Below, one piece after another: positions 43,516 through 51,891 of a stretch of 64,000 nt of DNA. The DNA comes from Bacteroidota bacterium (GTDB lineage Bacteria; Bacteroidota; Bacteroidia; Chitinophagales; LD1): positions 1 through 64,000 of the forward strand of contig JAFDYQ010000018.1 of assembly GCA_018267365.1 (NCBI GenBank), in the 5' to 3' direction. A model generated the notes under the pieces. It did no database searches. It was given only the letters and a program-made list of their open reading frames with translations, and was not told where the DNA came from. Every line of letters starts with the position of its first letter. Position 1 is the stretch's first letter. The position numbers were made by a program, and so were the translations under genes.

Positions 43516-44031
43516 TTACTGCTTGATAATATGATACGAAGCGCCGTGCTCCCCATTGGCCACCCGTACTATATACTGCGCAGGAGCGAGCGCTTTCACA
43601 TCCAGATACGTCACTGAGGCGTACTCCGGCAGATATCCGCACCCGACCATACGCCCATCCAGTGTATAGATGCTATAGAGCATATCTTTTGAGTCGGCTA
43701 TAGTAGCTATGCATAGCCTGCCGGTAGTCACAGTAGGATATACATTCAGCCCGGCGCGAAATGCAATATCGGCCATACCCGTGGTGGTATGAGTGGTGTC
43801 CACACCTGTGTTTGAGCCGGTCGTATCCACCATGCTGGCAGAGTCTACGATCACTCCACCGCCTCCGCCGCCGCCGTGACATGCGTTGGCGCATGTAGTA
43901 GGATTATTATTCAGCGCACCATACATGCCATGCCTGGTGCAGCTGCCGGAGCCGGTGGCTGTCAGTTTGCCGTACTGGAATATTAAAAATACCGCTGTGA
44001 AAACAATAAAGGCTGTATACGTTTTTTTCAT
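43516..44031 (-). CDS. Small Cys/Gly-rich protein with T9SS type A tail
   Basis: A 171-residue secreted protein: signal peptide or anchor (residues 5-20), then C31-T-R-H34 and C47-A-N-A-C51-H52 followed by seven glycines, a Thr-rich linker, and a type A sorting tail from about residue 90 (LNVYPTVTTGRLCI). C-x3-C-H resembles a haem c motif with one extra residue and the Cys-His patterns of small T9SS proteins annotated as choice-of-anchor types. Whether it binds haem or metal is unknown. ATG start. Confidence 0.78.
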   Translation of the reverse strand: MKKTYTAFIVFTAVFLIFQYGKLTATGSGSCTRHGMYGALNNNPTTCANACHGGGGGGGVIVDSASMVDTTGSNTGVDTTHTTTGMADIAFRAGLNVYPTVTTGRLCIATIADSKDMLYSIYTLDGRMVGCGYLPEYASVTYLDVKALAPAQYIVRVANGEHGASYHIIKQ

Positions 44032-44176
44032 AAGGAGAGTATTTAGGATGATGCAATAGGCCGCGTGTCTTTGTTTCCTAAAGATAATACAAAAAAAATG
44101 TAAAGATTGTCATAGCTGAGTCAAAAAAATATGACAAAACCTTTGAGCTATGGCGTAGTGCTCGGATGATACTACC

Positions 44177-45178
44177 CTACTTAGGCACGATGATAGAGTA
44201 GTATTTCACTGCATACCCAGCCCACACCCCCACTACACTATCGCCTGATATATTGGATTTGACCCGTAGCGGCGCTGAGAAGGGGCTACCTCCACCATCA
44301 TTCTCCAGTGTATTAAAAAAGTCATAGGTGCGGCTGTCTATGTTTGCCCATTTGAGCGTCACAGTATCCCCCTTCCAAAAATATCCGTATGTAACAGGAT
44401 CTGGACTCACAATGTACCCCGGTATACCTCGCTCCAGCGGTAGCGTGAGCGTCTGTCCTACCCACAGCTTATCATCATACACGGACCCTGAATAAGGTGT
44501 ATAAAAAGGTTCGTCATTGCGCTGTGTCCAGTACCTGATGAAATGCCCATTGCTGGGTGGTACAGTGATAGTAGCCATGACATTGACCAGGCTGTCATTA
44601 TTCGGTGCATTGCGTATGCTGAGCCCATCTATGCCCAGCGCCTGAGGTATAGTAGTGTAGGAGGTCAGAGTTTTATTGCCTACATGGATATTGAGATGAT
44701 AGGTATGCTGCTCAGCGCCGCAGTGAGGACAGTTGCCCGTATTGTAGTATGAGGCCAGCTCACTCAGTGGGAGCGTATAGACGCACACATCGGGTACAGA
44801 TGACGAGTCATATACCGTCACGCCCAGAGAGTATAGCAGCGTCCACTTCAGAGAGTCAGGTATGGCAGTCAGATCGCGCAGGCAGATCTCCTCCAGCGGT
44901 ATGTGTGTGCTATCGCCATCTATGGTCATATACATAGCCGCTCCATGCAGAAAAAACGCACCCAGATCATTAATGTTCAAATCTCCAAATACACGGGTAC
45001 TCCGGGTGAGCAAAACCACGGGAGGTTTGCCATTTTCTATATTGCCATCTACCACCGTGCTGGTACCCAGATCTGGTAGATTGCCGGTGATATCTTTGGT
45101 ACATGCCGATGAGATCAAAGCAGCTGATGTAGCTGCCAAGAGCAAACGCAAATAGATATGCCGTAAGGATCGTATCAT
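44177..45178 (-). CDS. DUF4249 lipoprotein (TonB-receptor partner)
   Basis: A 333-residue lipoprotein of the DUF4249 family. Signal peptide ending ALISSA|C, followed by T-K-D, the C-x-K-D pattern. The body is beta-rich with VVDGNIENGKPPVVLLTRST near the start, the usual DUF4249 opening. It lies one base after the TonB receptor's stop, the normal pairing for this family. Probably an outer-membrane surface lipoprotein forming a lid or ligand-capture partner of the receptor. Ligand unknown. The ATG at 45178 is preferred over a TTG at 45190 inside the receptor gene. Confidence 0.9.
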   Translation of the reverse strand: MIRSLRHIYLRLLLAATSAALISSACTKDITGNLPDLGTSTVVDGNIENGKPPVVLLTRSTRVFGDLNINDLGAFFLHGAAMYMTIDGDSTHIPLEEICLRDLTAIPDSLKWTLLYSLGVTVYDSSSVPDVCVYTLPLSELASYYNTGNCPHCGAEQHTYHLNIHVGNKTLTSYTTIPQALGIDGLSIRNAPNNDSLVNVMATITVPPSNGHFIRYWTQRNDEPFYTPYSGSVYDDKLWVGQTLTLPLERGIPGYIVSPDPVTYGYFWKGDTVTLKWANIDSRTYDFFNTLENDGGGSPFSAPLRVKSNISGDSVVGVWAGYAVKYYSIIVPK

Positions 45179-45179
45179 T

Positions 45180-47567
45180 TTATCCGCCAAATTTAAAATT
45201 CCAGGTAATAGATGGTAGAATCGGGAAAAGTGAAACCTGCTTCAGAGATGTCTTTATACTGCCCGTGTATGGATTCCCCTGTACATCTACATAGACGAAA
45301 TAAGGGTTCAGCCGGCTGTAGGCATTGTAGATAGACAGATTGAGGTCAGAGTGCAGTTTAGGAAATCTCCTGTGCCGGAATGTATATGTGACACTGAGAT
45401 CCAGGCGATGGTAGGCAGGCAGGCGATAAAAATTTCTCGGGCCATATATCTCATGGATAGTCCCCTCCTGGTAGAAAAGCTGCACGGGCAGGGTAGTTGT
45501 ATTGCCGGAGGCGTAGACAAAGGTCGCTCCCAGCTTCCAGCGTTGATTGATCTCGTACATCAATACCACATTCAGGTCGTGGCGACGATCATACTTGGCA
45601 GCAAACCATTGATCATTATTGATACTCGGAAACTTGCGCTGCGTCCATGCCAGGGTATAGCCTATCCACCCCTGAAATTTGCCACGCGCCTTTTTGAGGA
45701 AAAACTCAGCGCCGTAGCTCCTGCCCTTGCCGAAAACAAAGAAGTCCTCCACATCCTGGTCTATACCGGGCACATTATTGTCTCCATACTCTATCTGATT
45801 AAAAAGTTGTTTGTAGTAGCCCTCAATGGAGGCCTCAAACATATTGTCATGAAAATTTTGGAACACCCCGAGGGAATACTGCAATGCCATTTGCGGCTTC
45901 ACTTTCAGCGTGCTGGGCACCCAGAGGTCAAATGGCAGCGTAGTGGTAGAGTTTGATACCAGGTGAATGTACTGCTTGGTCAGAGAGAAGCCGGCCTTGA
46001 TAGAGGTAGATTTAGCCACCTTAAAGCGAGCGCTGGCTCTGGGCTCCAGACCGTAGTAGGTCTTGACGGGCTGGTCCAGGGCGTAATTCAAGCTATCTAT
46101 CTTAGCACCCGTCGAGTCAAAAATGCTCTTCTTGTACGGTCCCGCCAGGCAGAAGAGTGATGCCCGCAGCCCCAGATTTATCTTGAGCCATTTATTGACC
46201 TCAAAGTCATCTGCTACGTATGCCGCTAGTTCATGCCCGTACTTAGAAGAGGTGTTTGTATTCTGTATGCTCACAGAGTCAAAAACGCCCTGCGTCTGGT
46301 ATGGTGTGAGCATGTGATTGGTATAGTCTACGCCAAACTTCACCATATGCCCCACGAGTGGCGAATAATCAAAGGCCAGCTTGGCACCGAGGTCACGGGT
46401 ATCGCTGCTGACCCCAAAGATAACACCCCGGTAGTCAGACTTGATATCAAAGCGATAATCATTATAAATGAACATCGCATTCATAAACAATTTATCGCCA
46501 AAGATATGGTTCCAGCGCCCCGTCACGGTGCTGTTTCCCCACGGGAAATGAATATTAAAATCGCCCTCCGGTGCCTTGAAGTCAAAGACATCCCGCCCGA
46601 AGTAGGCACTGACAAACAGTCTATCTTTGTCTGATACGATATAGTTCAGCTTAGCATTTAGATCATAGAAGTAATATCCATCCTTCTTGTATTTGCCGCC
46701 CTGATAGGTAGCCAGAAAGGGTTTGGTGAGCAGATCTATATACGTACGCCTGCCGGAGAGGATGATGGAGCATTTATCCTTTTTGATAGGACCCTGTATA
46801 GTCAGGCGTGATGCGATGAGTCCTATACCGCCCGCTACCTCCCAGTGCTTCATATTGCCTTCACTCATCTTCACATCTACCACAGAGGAGAGCCGACCGC
46901 CATATTGGGCGGGCATAGCCCCCTTCTCTATCGCTACCGAGCGCACCGCATCAGAGTTGAATACCGAAAAGAAACCAAAGAGGTGTCCTGTGTTATATAC
47001 CACGGCCTCATCCAGTAGCACCAGATTCTGATCGGGCCCGCCCCCGCGCACGTAGAAGCCCGTATTCCCCTCTCCTGCAGCCATCACACCCGGCAGCAGC
47101 TGGATCGTTTTCAGCACATCTACCTCACCCATAAAGGCCGGGATTGATTTCACAGTCTCAATATTGAGCTCCTGCCTACCCACGGCAGTGCTGGTCACGT
47201 TAGCATCTTTCTTTTCGGCGGTGACCACTATTTCCTTTGTAGCCATAGCAGATGTGTGCAGATCAAAGTTCATTTTGACATTGGCTGTGAGGTCCAGTGG
47301 CACAGACTGGGTCTCATAGCCTACGTAGGAGACCTTAAGCGTATAATGACCCGCCGGGAGATCGAGAGAGTAAAAGCCATAGTCATTGGTATTGGTTCCT
47401 TTGGTCAGCTCTACCACAGCTATGGTAGCCCCCAGCAGCCCTTCACCATTGGCAGTGTCTTTGATATAGCCGGAGATAGTGTATTTAGGCACAGACTGTG
47501 CAGGCAGCGGGCAGATAGCAGCAAGGCCCAGAAGAAGCAAAAAAAGACAACGTAAAGATCTCAGCAT
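45180..47567 (-). CDS. TonB-dependent receptor with carboxypeptidase-like regulatory domain
   Basis: A 795-residue outer-membrane receptor. Signal peptide (LFLLLLGLAAICPLPAQS), then a carboxypeptidase-regulatory-like domain (about 30-115; YTISGYIKDTANGEGLLGAT), the plug (AFMGEVDVLKTIQLLPGV, NTGFYVRGGGPDQNLVLLDEA) and a 22-strand barrel ending WNFKFGG. TonB-driven uptake of an unidentified substrate; the partner DUF4249 lipoprotein follows directly. The ATG at 47567 is chosen because the longer reading places 20 residues before the signal peptide. Confidence 0.95.
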   Translation of the reverse strand: MLRSLRCLFLLLLGLAAICPLPAQSVPKYTISGYIKDTANGEGLLGATIAVVELTKGTNTNDYGFYSLDLPAGHYTLKVSYVGYETQSVPLDLTANVKMNFDLHTSAMATKEIVVTAEKKDANVTSTAVGRQELNIETVKSIPAFMGEVDVLKTIQLLPGVMAAGEGNTGFYVRGGGPDQNLVLLDEAVVYNTGHLFGFFSVFNSDAVRSVAIEKGAMPAQYGGRLSSVVDVKMSEGNMKHWEVAGGIGLIASRLTIQGPIKKDKCSIILSGRRTYIDLLTKPFLATYQGGKYKKDGYYFYDLNAKLNYIVSDKDRLFVSAYFGRDVFDFKAPEGDFNIHFPWGNSTVTGRWNHIFGDKLFMNAMFIYNDYRFDIKSDYRGVIFGVSSDTRDLGAKLAFDYSPLVGHMVKFGVDYTNHMLTPYQTQGVFDSVSIQNTNTSSKYGHELAAYVADDFEVNKWLKINLGLRASLFCLAGPYKKSIFDSTGAKIDSLNYALDQPVKTYYGLEPRASARFKVAKSTSIKAGFSLTKQYIHLVSNSTTTLPFDLWVPSTLKVKPQMALQYSLGVFQNFHDNMFEASIEGYYKQLFNQIEYGDNNVPGIDQDVEDFFVFGKGRSYGAEFFLKKARGKFQGWIGYTLAWTQRKFPSINNDQWFAAKYDRRHDLNVVLMYEINQRWKLGATFVYASGNTTTLPVQLFYQEGTIHEIYGPRNFYRLPAYHRLDLSVTYTFRHRRFPKLHSDLNLSIYNAYSRLNPYFVYVDVQGNPYTGSIKTSLKQVSLFPILPSITWNFKFGG

Positions 47568-47744
47568 AGGGTGGCAGTTCGGACTGCGAAAATAAACCAA
47601 CCTGCTGACATGCGCCGATACCACCACATGATATTCAATCGAATGTGGGCTAAATAACGGTGAAAGAAAAATGGTAGAGCAGAGATGAGCGCACAGCTAT
47701 TGATACGACCACATGCAATACCTGGTAGCTGTTGAGGTGAGTAG

Positions 47745-48551
47745 TCAGATCCGGGCTTCGAGTATATTATCTCGTAGCAGCGATAGATACTCTGCCGCCT
47801 GCCTCAGACGCGAGCCATACCAGGAGAACATCTCTCCATCTACGATCATGACCTTAGCCCTCGGGCATAGCTGCTGAAACTCTGCGATATGCTTATCGGT
47901 AAAACTATAAGGCTCAGAAGATAGGAATATCAGATCTGGCTGAGACTCTGTCAGGCGTGCAGCCGTGACCTCCGGGTACCGTGATAGGCCGGCAAAAGCA
48001 TTTCTCACACCTAGTATCCCCATCATATAATCTATAAAAGTGTGATGCGCCGCTACCATATACGGCTTGCGCCAGATCAGATAGGCGGCGGTCAGTCCAT
48101 CGGGCAGCTGTCTATGTCGTACCAGTGCTGCAAATTCATTTTGTATCTCAGCCACCAGGTCTCTGGCCGTCAGCTCTGTGGCCGTCATATCCCCTATGGC
48201 TATCATCATCTGATAAGCATCATGCAGGGTATATATATCGCTCATCCATACAGGAAAACTCTTTTGCAATGCAGCAATCCCCTCCGGATAGTTCTCTTCT
48301 TTATTGCCAATAATGAGGTCAGGCTCCAAAGCCTTTATTTTTTTCAGGTCAAAGTCTTTTGTGCCTCCTATACGCTCCTTTTTGCAGACCTGATCCTCCG
48401 GATGGATACAGAATCTGGTCAGGCCCACTACCCTATCTCCCAGGCCCAGGTCAAACAGCAACTCTGTCTGAGACGGCACCAGAGAGATGATACGCCGGGC
48501 AAACTCCGGCACCTCCACTGACTGTCCCATCTGATCTATATAGGTGCTCAC
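47745..48551 (-). CDS. BtuF-like ABC substrate-binding protein (helical backbone metal receptor)
   Basis: A 268-residue class III periplasmic-binding-type protein, related to BtuF and iron-siderophore binders: RRIISLVPSQTELLFDLGL, VGLTRFCIHPEDQV, LKKIKALEPDLIIGNKEEN and a C-terminal domain with PDLIFLSSEPYSFTDKH. With the GTG start at 48551 there is no signal peptide, unlike classical BtuF. Homologues in Bacteroidota often start the same way, so it may be cytosolic or the start may be wrong. No permease or ATPase adjacent. Confidence 0.88.
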   Translation of the reverse strand: MSTYIDQMGQSVEVPEFARRIISLVPSQTELLFDLGLGDRVVGLTRFCIHPEDQVCKKERIGGTKDFDLKKIKALEPDLIIGNKEENYPEGIAALQKSFPVWMSDIYTLHDAYQMMIAIGDMTATELTARDLVAEIQNEFAALVRHRQLPDGLTAAYLIWRKPYMVAAHHTFIDYMMGILGVRNAFAGLSRYPEVTAARLTESQPDLIFLSSEPYSFTDKHIAEFQQLCPRAKVMIVDGEMFSWYGSRLRQAAEYLSLLRDNILEARI

Positions 48552-48625
48552 TCGTATTGGTTTTGCAAATTTAAAATTGGCATAAATTCTGCTAGATGTG
48601 ACTCAAACATTTCAACCGCTCATAC

Positions 48626-49039
48626 ATGAAGAATTCAATCATTGCAGGGGTCGTATTGCTGATCACGGCCTTAGGCGCGGCCAGCTGCCGCAAAGATATA
48701 TATGGTTGCACAGATCCATACGCATCTAACTATGCACCCAATGCTAATGTAGATAATGGCTCCTGCACATATGTCCGCTATGGCAATGTTATGTTTTGGA
48801 CAGATAGAAATGAGGGTACTGTTCAGATCACGATCGGTGGCCAGACCAGTACTATTACCGGCTATGTGACCGGAGGCACACCCAGTTGTGGTAATACTGT
48901 ATCAGCCAATTTCTCCTTGGAGGAAGGTACTTATACTTACAATGTAGTAGCGGGACCATCCCCGGCCTATCCGCAGGGCTACACATATACCGGGACCGCA
49001 GTGGCCCAAAACGGTATCTGCAACGCTTATCAGCTATAA
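48626..49039 (+). CDS. Small lipoprotein with a Cys-rich GCTDPxASNY motif
   Basis: A 137-residue lipoprotein. Signal peptide with lipobox LGAAS|C followed by R-K-D. Then GCTDPYASNYAPNANVDN with NGSCTY, a short Cys/Asp motif common in secreted Bacteroidota proteins and calcium-binding-like in spacing. The rest is beta-rich (VMFWTDRNEGTVQITI, FSLEEGTYTYNVV). Function unknown. It ends four bases from the convergent enzyme at 49044. Confidence 0.78.
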   Translation: MKNSIIAGVVLLITALGAASCRKDIYGCTDPYASNYAPNANVDNGSCTYVRYGNVMFWTDRNEGTVQITIGGQTSTITGYVTGGTPSCGNTVSANFSLEEGTYTYNVVAGPSPAYPQGYTYTGTAVAQNGICNAYQL

Positions 49040-49043
49040 CCAA

Positions 49044-50408
49044 TCAGGCCAGTGCCTCTATCAGGTCAAACTCAGTGATGATAGTCCAATCACTGGTGGG
49101 TAGCTGCACCATCACTGCGGTATTATCTTTTGATATCTGCCTGGAGATCTCTGATACAGATGCATGATAGGCTACCGCAGGGAAACCACCTCCCATCACC
49201 TCGCCTACGCTCCGCTCACGGCTTTGATGGTCATCCATTAGCAGCTGGAGTATGAGATTCTCAGACATACTGCCTACCAGTTTATTGTCTTCCAGTACAG
49301 GCAGTTGTGTGAGGCCGTTTTTCTTCATCAGCTTAAAAGCATCCGCTACTGTTTCATTTGGCGACACCGATACCAGCTGCTTGAATCCCTTTTTGCGCTC
49401 TATGATCGTCTTGGCGGTCACCACCTCATCTACCAGAAAGCCCCTGTCTCTCATCCAGTCATCATTATATATCTTGCCTACATAGCGGCTGCCATGATCA
49501 TGCAGGATGATCACCACCACATCTCCCTCCTGAAACTGATCGGCACGCTGCAGCACCCCCTGTACAGCCGCGCCCGCCGAGTACCCGGCAAAAACGCCCT
49601 CCTCCCTGGCCAGCCTGCGGCACATGATGGCTGCATCTTTATCACTTACTTGCTCCACTGCATCTATCACGCTAAAGTCAAAATTGCCAGGTATGATATC
49701 CTGGCCGATACCCTCTATGAGATAGGGATAGGCCTCCTTCATATCCTTTTCGCCGGTTTCCTTATATTTCTTCAGTATAGAGCCGTAGGCATCTACGCCT
49801 ATGGTCTGAATGGCCGGATTCATCTCCTTCAGGTACATAGAGGTACCCGTCACAGTACCGCCTGTGCCGATAGTAGTCACGTAGTGTGTTATTTTGCCAT
49901 CGGTCTGGTCCCATATCTCAGGCCCGGTAGAGAGATAGTGTGCCTTGCGGTTTGAGAGGTTTTCATATTGATTGGCAAAAAATGAATTGGGTATCTCCCT
50001 TGCCAGCCTCTCACCTACCTGATGATAGTTGCGCGGATCATCATGAGCCACGTTGGTAGGGCACACTATCACCTCAGCACCGAGTGCGCGCAGTATATCT
50101 ACCTTTTCCTTACTCTGTTTATCTGTAGTGCTGAAGATACACTTGTAGCCTTTCACAGCTGCTGCCAGTGCTATGCCCATGCCGGTATTGCCCGAGGTAC
50201 ATTCTATAATGGTACCACCCGGCTTCAGTTTACCCTCTATCTCCGCATCTATCACCATCTGATATCCTATGCGGTCTTTGATCGAGTTGCCGGGGTTAAA
50301 GTATTCTACCTTCAGCAGCAGGTCTGCCTTGATACCTTTACCTATTTTATTCAGTCTGACCAGCGGGGTGTGGCCTATCGTTTCCAGGATATTGTTGTAA
50401 ACCTTCAT
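49044..50408 (-). CDS. PLP-dependent cystathionine beta-synthase-like enzyme with CBS domains
   Basis: A 454-residue fold-type II PLP enzyme of the cysteine synthase/cystathionine beta-synthase family. The PLP lysine is Lys44 (NPGNSIKDR), the phosphate/substrate loops are TSGNTGMG and GTGGTVTG, and residues about 335-454 form a CBS-domain pair that may bind adenosine derivatives. This is the bacterial CBS layout with catalytic core plus regulatory pair. It may condense serine and homocysteine, or act as a cysteine synthase; sequence alone does not decide. The tandem hairpin units lie about 100 bases upstream. Confidence 0.92.
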   Translation of the reverse strand: MKVYNNILETIGHTPLVRLNKIGKGIKADLLLKVEYFNPGNSIKDRIGYQMVIDAEIEGKLKPGGTIIECTSGNTGMGIALAAAVKGYKCIFSTTDKQSKEKVDILRALGAEVIVCPTNVAHDDPRNYHQVGERLAREIPNSFFANQYENLSNRKAHYLSTGPEIWDQTDGKITHYVTTIGTGGTVTGTSMYLKEMNPAIQTIGVDAYGSILKKYKETGEKDMKEAYPYLIEGIGQDIIPGNFDFSVIDAVEQVSDKDAAIMCRRLAREEGVFAGYSAGAAVQGVLQRADQFQEGDVVVIILHDHGSRYVGKIYNDDWMRDRGFLVDEVVTAKTIIERKKGFKQLVSVSPNETVADAFKLMKKNGLTQLPVLEDNKLVGSMSENLILQLLMDDHQSRERSVGEVMGGGFPAVAYHASVSEISRQISKDNTAVMVQLPTSDWTIITEFDLIEALA

Positions 50409-50511
50409 GTCTCTTCACTTTGATACGGGCTCAAATATCACAAAATCCCCCCAATGGCCGACCATCGGTAGACTAATTGTAGATAAGTAATGGGAAAGGG
50501 AGGAGGGGGAC

Positions 50512-50563
50512 AAAAAAAAATGGCCACCTCTTTCGAGATGACCACTTTGAACCTATGAAAACG
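50512..50563 (-). ncRNA. Candidate ~52-nt RNA, copy 1 (hairpin/terminator transcript)
   Basis: Minus-strand unit: TTTG (50601-50598), 21-base spacer, TATCTTCG (50576-50569), then about 50 bases starting near 50563, ending in a 9-bp stem (GGTCATCTC/GAGGTGGCC with two G-U pairs, GAAA loop; 50543-50522) and nine T. Its transcribed part is essentially identical to copy 2, 158 bases away. It could be a small RNA, or a duplicated terminator after the YkgJ operon. The intact promoter spacing favours a transcript. Confidence 0.5.
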
Positions 50564-50568
50564 TAGTA

Positions 50569-50601
50569 CGAAGATAAGGATCCGCAGCACTCTTATCCAA
50601 A
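50569..50601 (-). promoter_or_regulatory. Promoter of RNA copy 1
   Basis: TTTG, 21 bases, TATCTTCG (one change from TAnnTTTG). The spacer sequence is unrelated to that of copy 2; only the boxes and spacing are kept. Confidence 0.5.
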
Positions 50602-50669
50602 TTTGTACTTAAATTTTTACATTTTTTAAAAAATCAGTAATGCTATATGCTTACAAAACAATTCAATAC

Positions 50670-50720
50670 AAAAAAAATGGCCACCTCTTTCGAGATGACC
50701 ACTTTGAACCTATGAAAACG
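50670..50720 (-). ncRNA. Candidate ~51-nt RNA, copy 2
   Basis: Minus-strand twin of the unit at 50512-50563. The promoter has TTG, a 20-base spacer and a perfect TATCTTTG. The RNA would start near 50720, with the same GAAA-capped hairpin (50700-50679) and a T-run to 50670. It differs from copy 1 only in the few bases next to the -7 box. No ORF of meaningful length lies within. It lies 70 bases past the YkgJ stop. Confidence 0.5.
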
Positions 50721-50725
50721 TAACA

Positions 50726-50756
50726 CAAAGATAAGGAGCATCCTCCAATCTTGCAA
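50726..50756 (-). promoter_or_regulatory. Promoter of RNA copy 2
   Basis: TTG (50756-50754), 20-base spacer, TATCTTTG (50733-50726): full consensus. Confidence 0.6.
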
Positions 50757-50824
50757 GTTTTTCAAAAGAATCTTGAGGATTTTCATCCCCGTATTTGATG
50801 CATTTACCGAATTTGGCTTTTGGA

Positions 50825-51337
50825 TCAGGTGTTTTCAGTCACTATCCGCTCCAGATTTTCTAAAAAGCTGAGTGTAGCGGGGCATCTTGGCGAATTATTG
50901 ATGTATAGCTTTTCATTGACCTGATGATAAAAGTCCCTCCGCACATGATGCGGAAATCCGCTACAATCGCCAGGACGGATATCGTAGACGCGGCACTTAT
51001 TATCCCTGCCGAGGTGCTGGCATGGCTGCTTTTTATTTACGATATCTCCGTTATCCTCATCCACGGTAAGGTACTTGTCAAAATACTGGTCAAAGGTCAT
51101 ACCTACGCGCTCTGCTATACGCTTGATCTCCGGCCTGGTAAAGGTAGGGGTCATGGTCTTGCAGCAGTTGGCACACTCCAGGCAGGCCACCTCCTGCCAA
51201 GCTGCCTGATCGGCTTGCTTGAGCATCTTCTGGAGGTTCTTAGGTTTTTTGCGGGCCAATTTTTTAAGAAACAGGGCGAGACCTTTCTTCTTCTGATGGG
51301 CGCGGCGCACTCTGGCGGCGACATTAAATTTCGGCAT
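50825..51337 (-). CDS. YkgJ-family cysteine cluster protein
   Basis: A 170-residue protein with the YkgJ zinc/iron-chelating cluster. CLECANCC near residue 53 begins it, and KQPCQHLGRDNKCRVYDIRPGDCSGFP continues it, split over about 30 residues. A very basic N-terminal part (RVRRAHQKKKGLALFLKKLARKKPKN in two pieces) precedes it. The family's function is not settled; redox or metal-handling roles are proposed. Last gene of the carbamoyltransferase operon, 29 bases after SxtJ. Confidence 0.9.
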   Translation of the reverse strand: MPKFNVAARVRRAHQKKKGLALFLKKLARKKPKNLQKMLKQADQAAWQEVACLECANCCKTMTPTFTRPEIKRIAERVGMTFDQYFDKYLTVDEDNGDIVNKKQPCQHLGRDNKCRVYDIRPGDCSGFPHHVRRDFYHQVNEKLYINNSPRCPATLSFLENLERIVTENT

Positions 51338-51366
51338 GTAAGGGGAGATATATTTAAAGGATAATA

Positions 51367-51726
51367 CTAGAAAAGTTTTTCGAGGTCGGTGGCAGTATAG
51401 GTATGATTTCTCTCCACAAAGAAGCTCCCTGCCATGTTTTTAGTTTTTCCGGCCGCAAATAACCGGTAGAAAAATGCTATAGGTGAGAGAAAAAGAACAA
51501 AGACAACACCCAATATGATCCTGCTCGTCACGCCTCCTATCTGCTCTCCTATCCACTGCCAGCCGCCCGTCACTTTCTGCAATATATATGGTGAAAGCAA
51601 ACCGGCCACCAGGACCAGCACCGCAGCTACCATCAGCCACCACTGATGAATCCTCCAGCCGATGAGGGTAAAGCCGATCCATATGATGGCAAGCGCTTTA
51701 TACTGCTCTTTGCGTTTCTTCGTCAT
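51367..51726 (-). CDS. SxtJ-family membrane protein
   Basis: A 119-residue protein with about three membrane spans (LAIIWIGFTLIGWRI, LMVAAVLVLVAGLLSPYIL, IILGVVFVLFLSPIAFFYRLF), like SxtJ family proteins found next to NodU-type carbamoyltransferases. The ATG at 51726 was chosen; an upstream start would add eight residues of no family match. It lies four bases after the DUF5989 gene. Role unknown; perhaps a membrane anchor or carrier for the carbamoyltransferase product. Confidence 0.8.
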   Translation of the reverse strand: MTKKRKEQYKALAIIWIGFTLIGWRIHQWWLMVAAVLVLVAGLLSPYILQKVTGGWQWIGEQIGGVTSRIILGVVFVLFLSPIAFFYRLFAAGKTKNMAGSFFVERNHTYTATDLEKLF

Positions 51727-51730
51727 CGTA

Positions 51731-51880
51731 TCAAAACATAGGATACACAAATGGTGCTACGGCAGAATTGCCACCTATCACTATCAGCACTCCTATCAGT
51801 AGCAGTACGATCACTATAGGCAGCAGCCACCATTTCTTCCTTACTTTGAGAAAGTCCCAGAGTTCTTTCAAAAATTCCAT
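51731..51880 (-). CDS. DUF5989-like 49-residue membrane protein
   Basis: A short gene. From the ATG at 51880 it reads MEFLKELWDFLKVRKKWW, then one membrane helix rich in Leu/Ile/Val, ending VAPFVYPMF and a TGA at 51731-51733. This is the DUF5989 layout: amphipathic start, K-K-W-W, one helix, F-V-Y-P tail. It sits between the carbamoyltransferase (11 bases away) and SxtJ (4 bases away), the usual trio, which strongly supports it. Function unknown. Confidence 0.85.
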   Translation of the reverse strand: MEFLKELWDFLKVRKKWWLLPIVIVLLLIGVLIVIGGNSAVAPFVYPMF

Positions 51881-51891
51881 CCCTTATATTT

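Larger units (their letters stand above)
50409..50824. other. 416-base non-coding gap with the tandem RNA-like units
   Basis: Apart from the two units at 50512-50600 and 50670-50756, the gap holds A/T-rich sequence and the CBS enzyme's upstream region. No other open frame is supported. Confidence 0.7.

Noticed and set aside
49305..49955. 216-residue open frame on the plus strand
   Set aside because: Opposite the CBS-type enzyme with its PLP and CBS motifs; a shadow frame.
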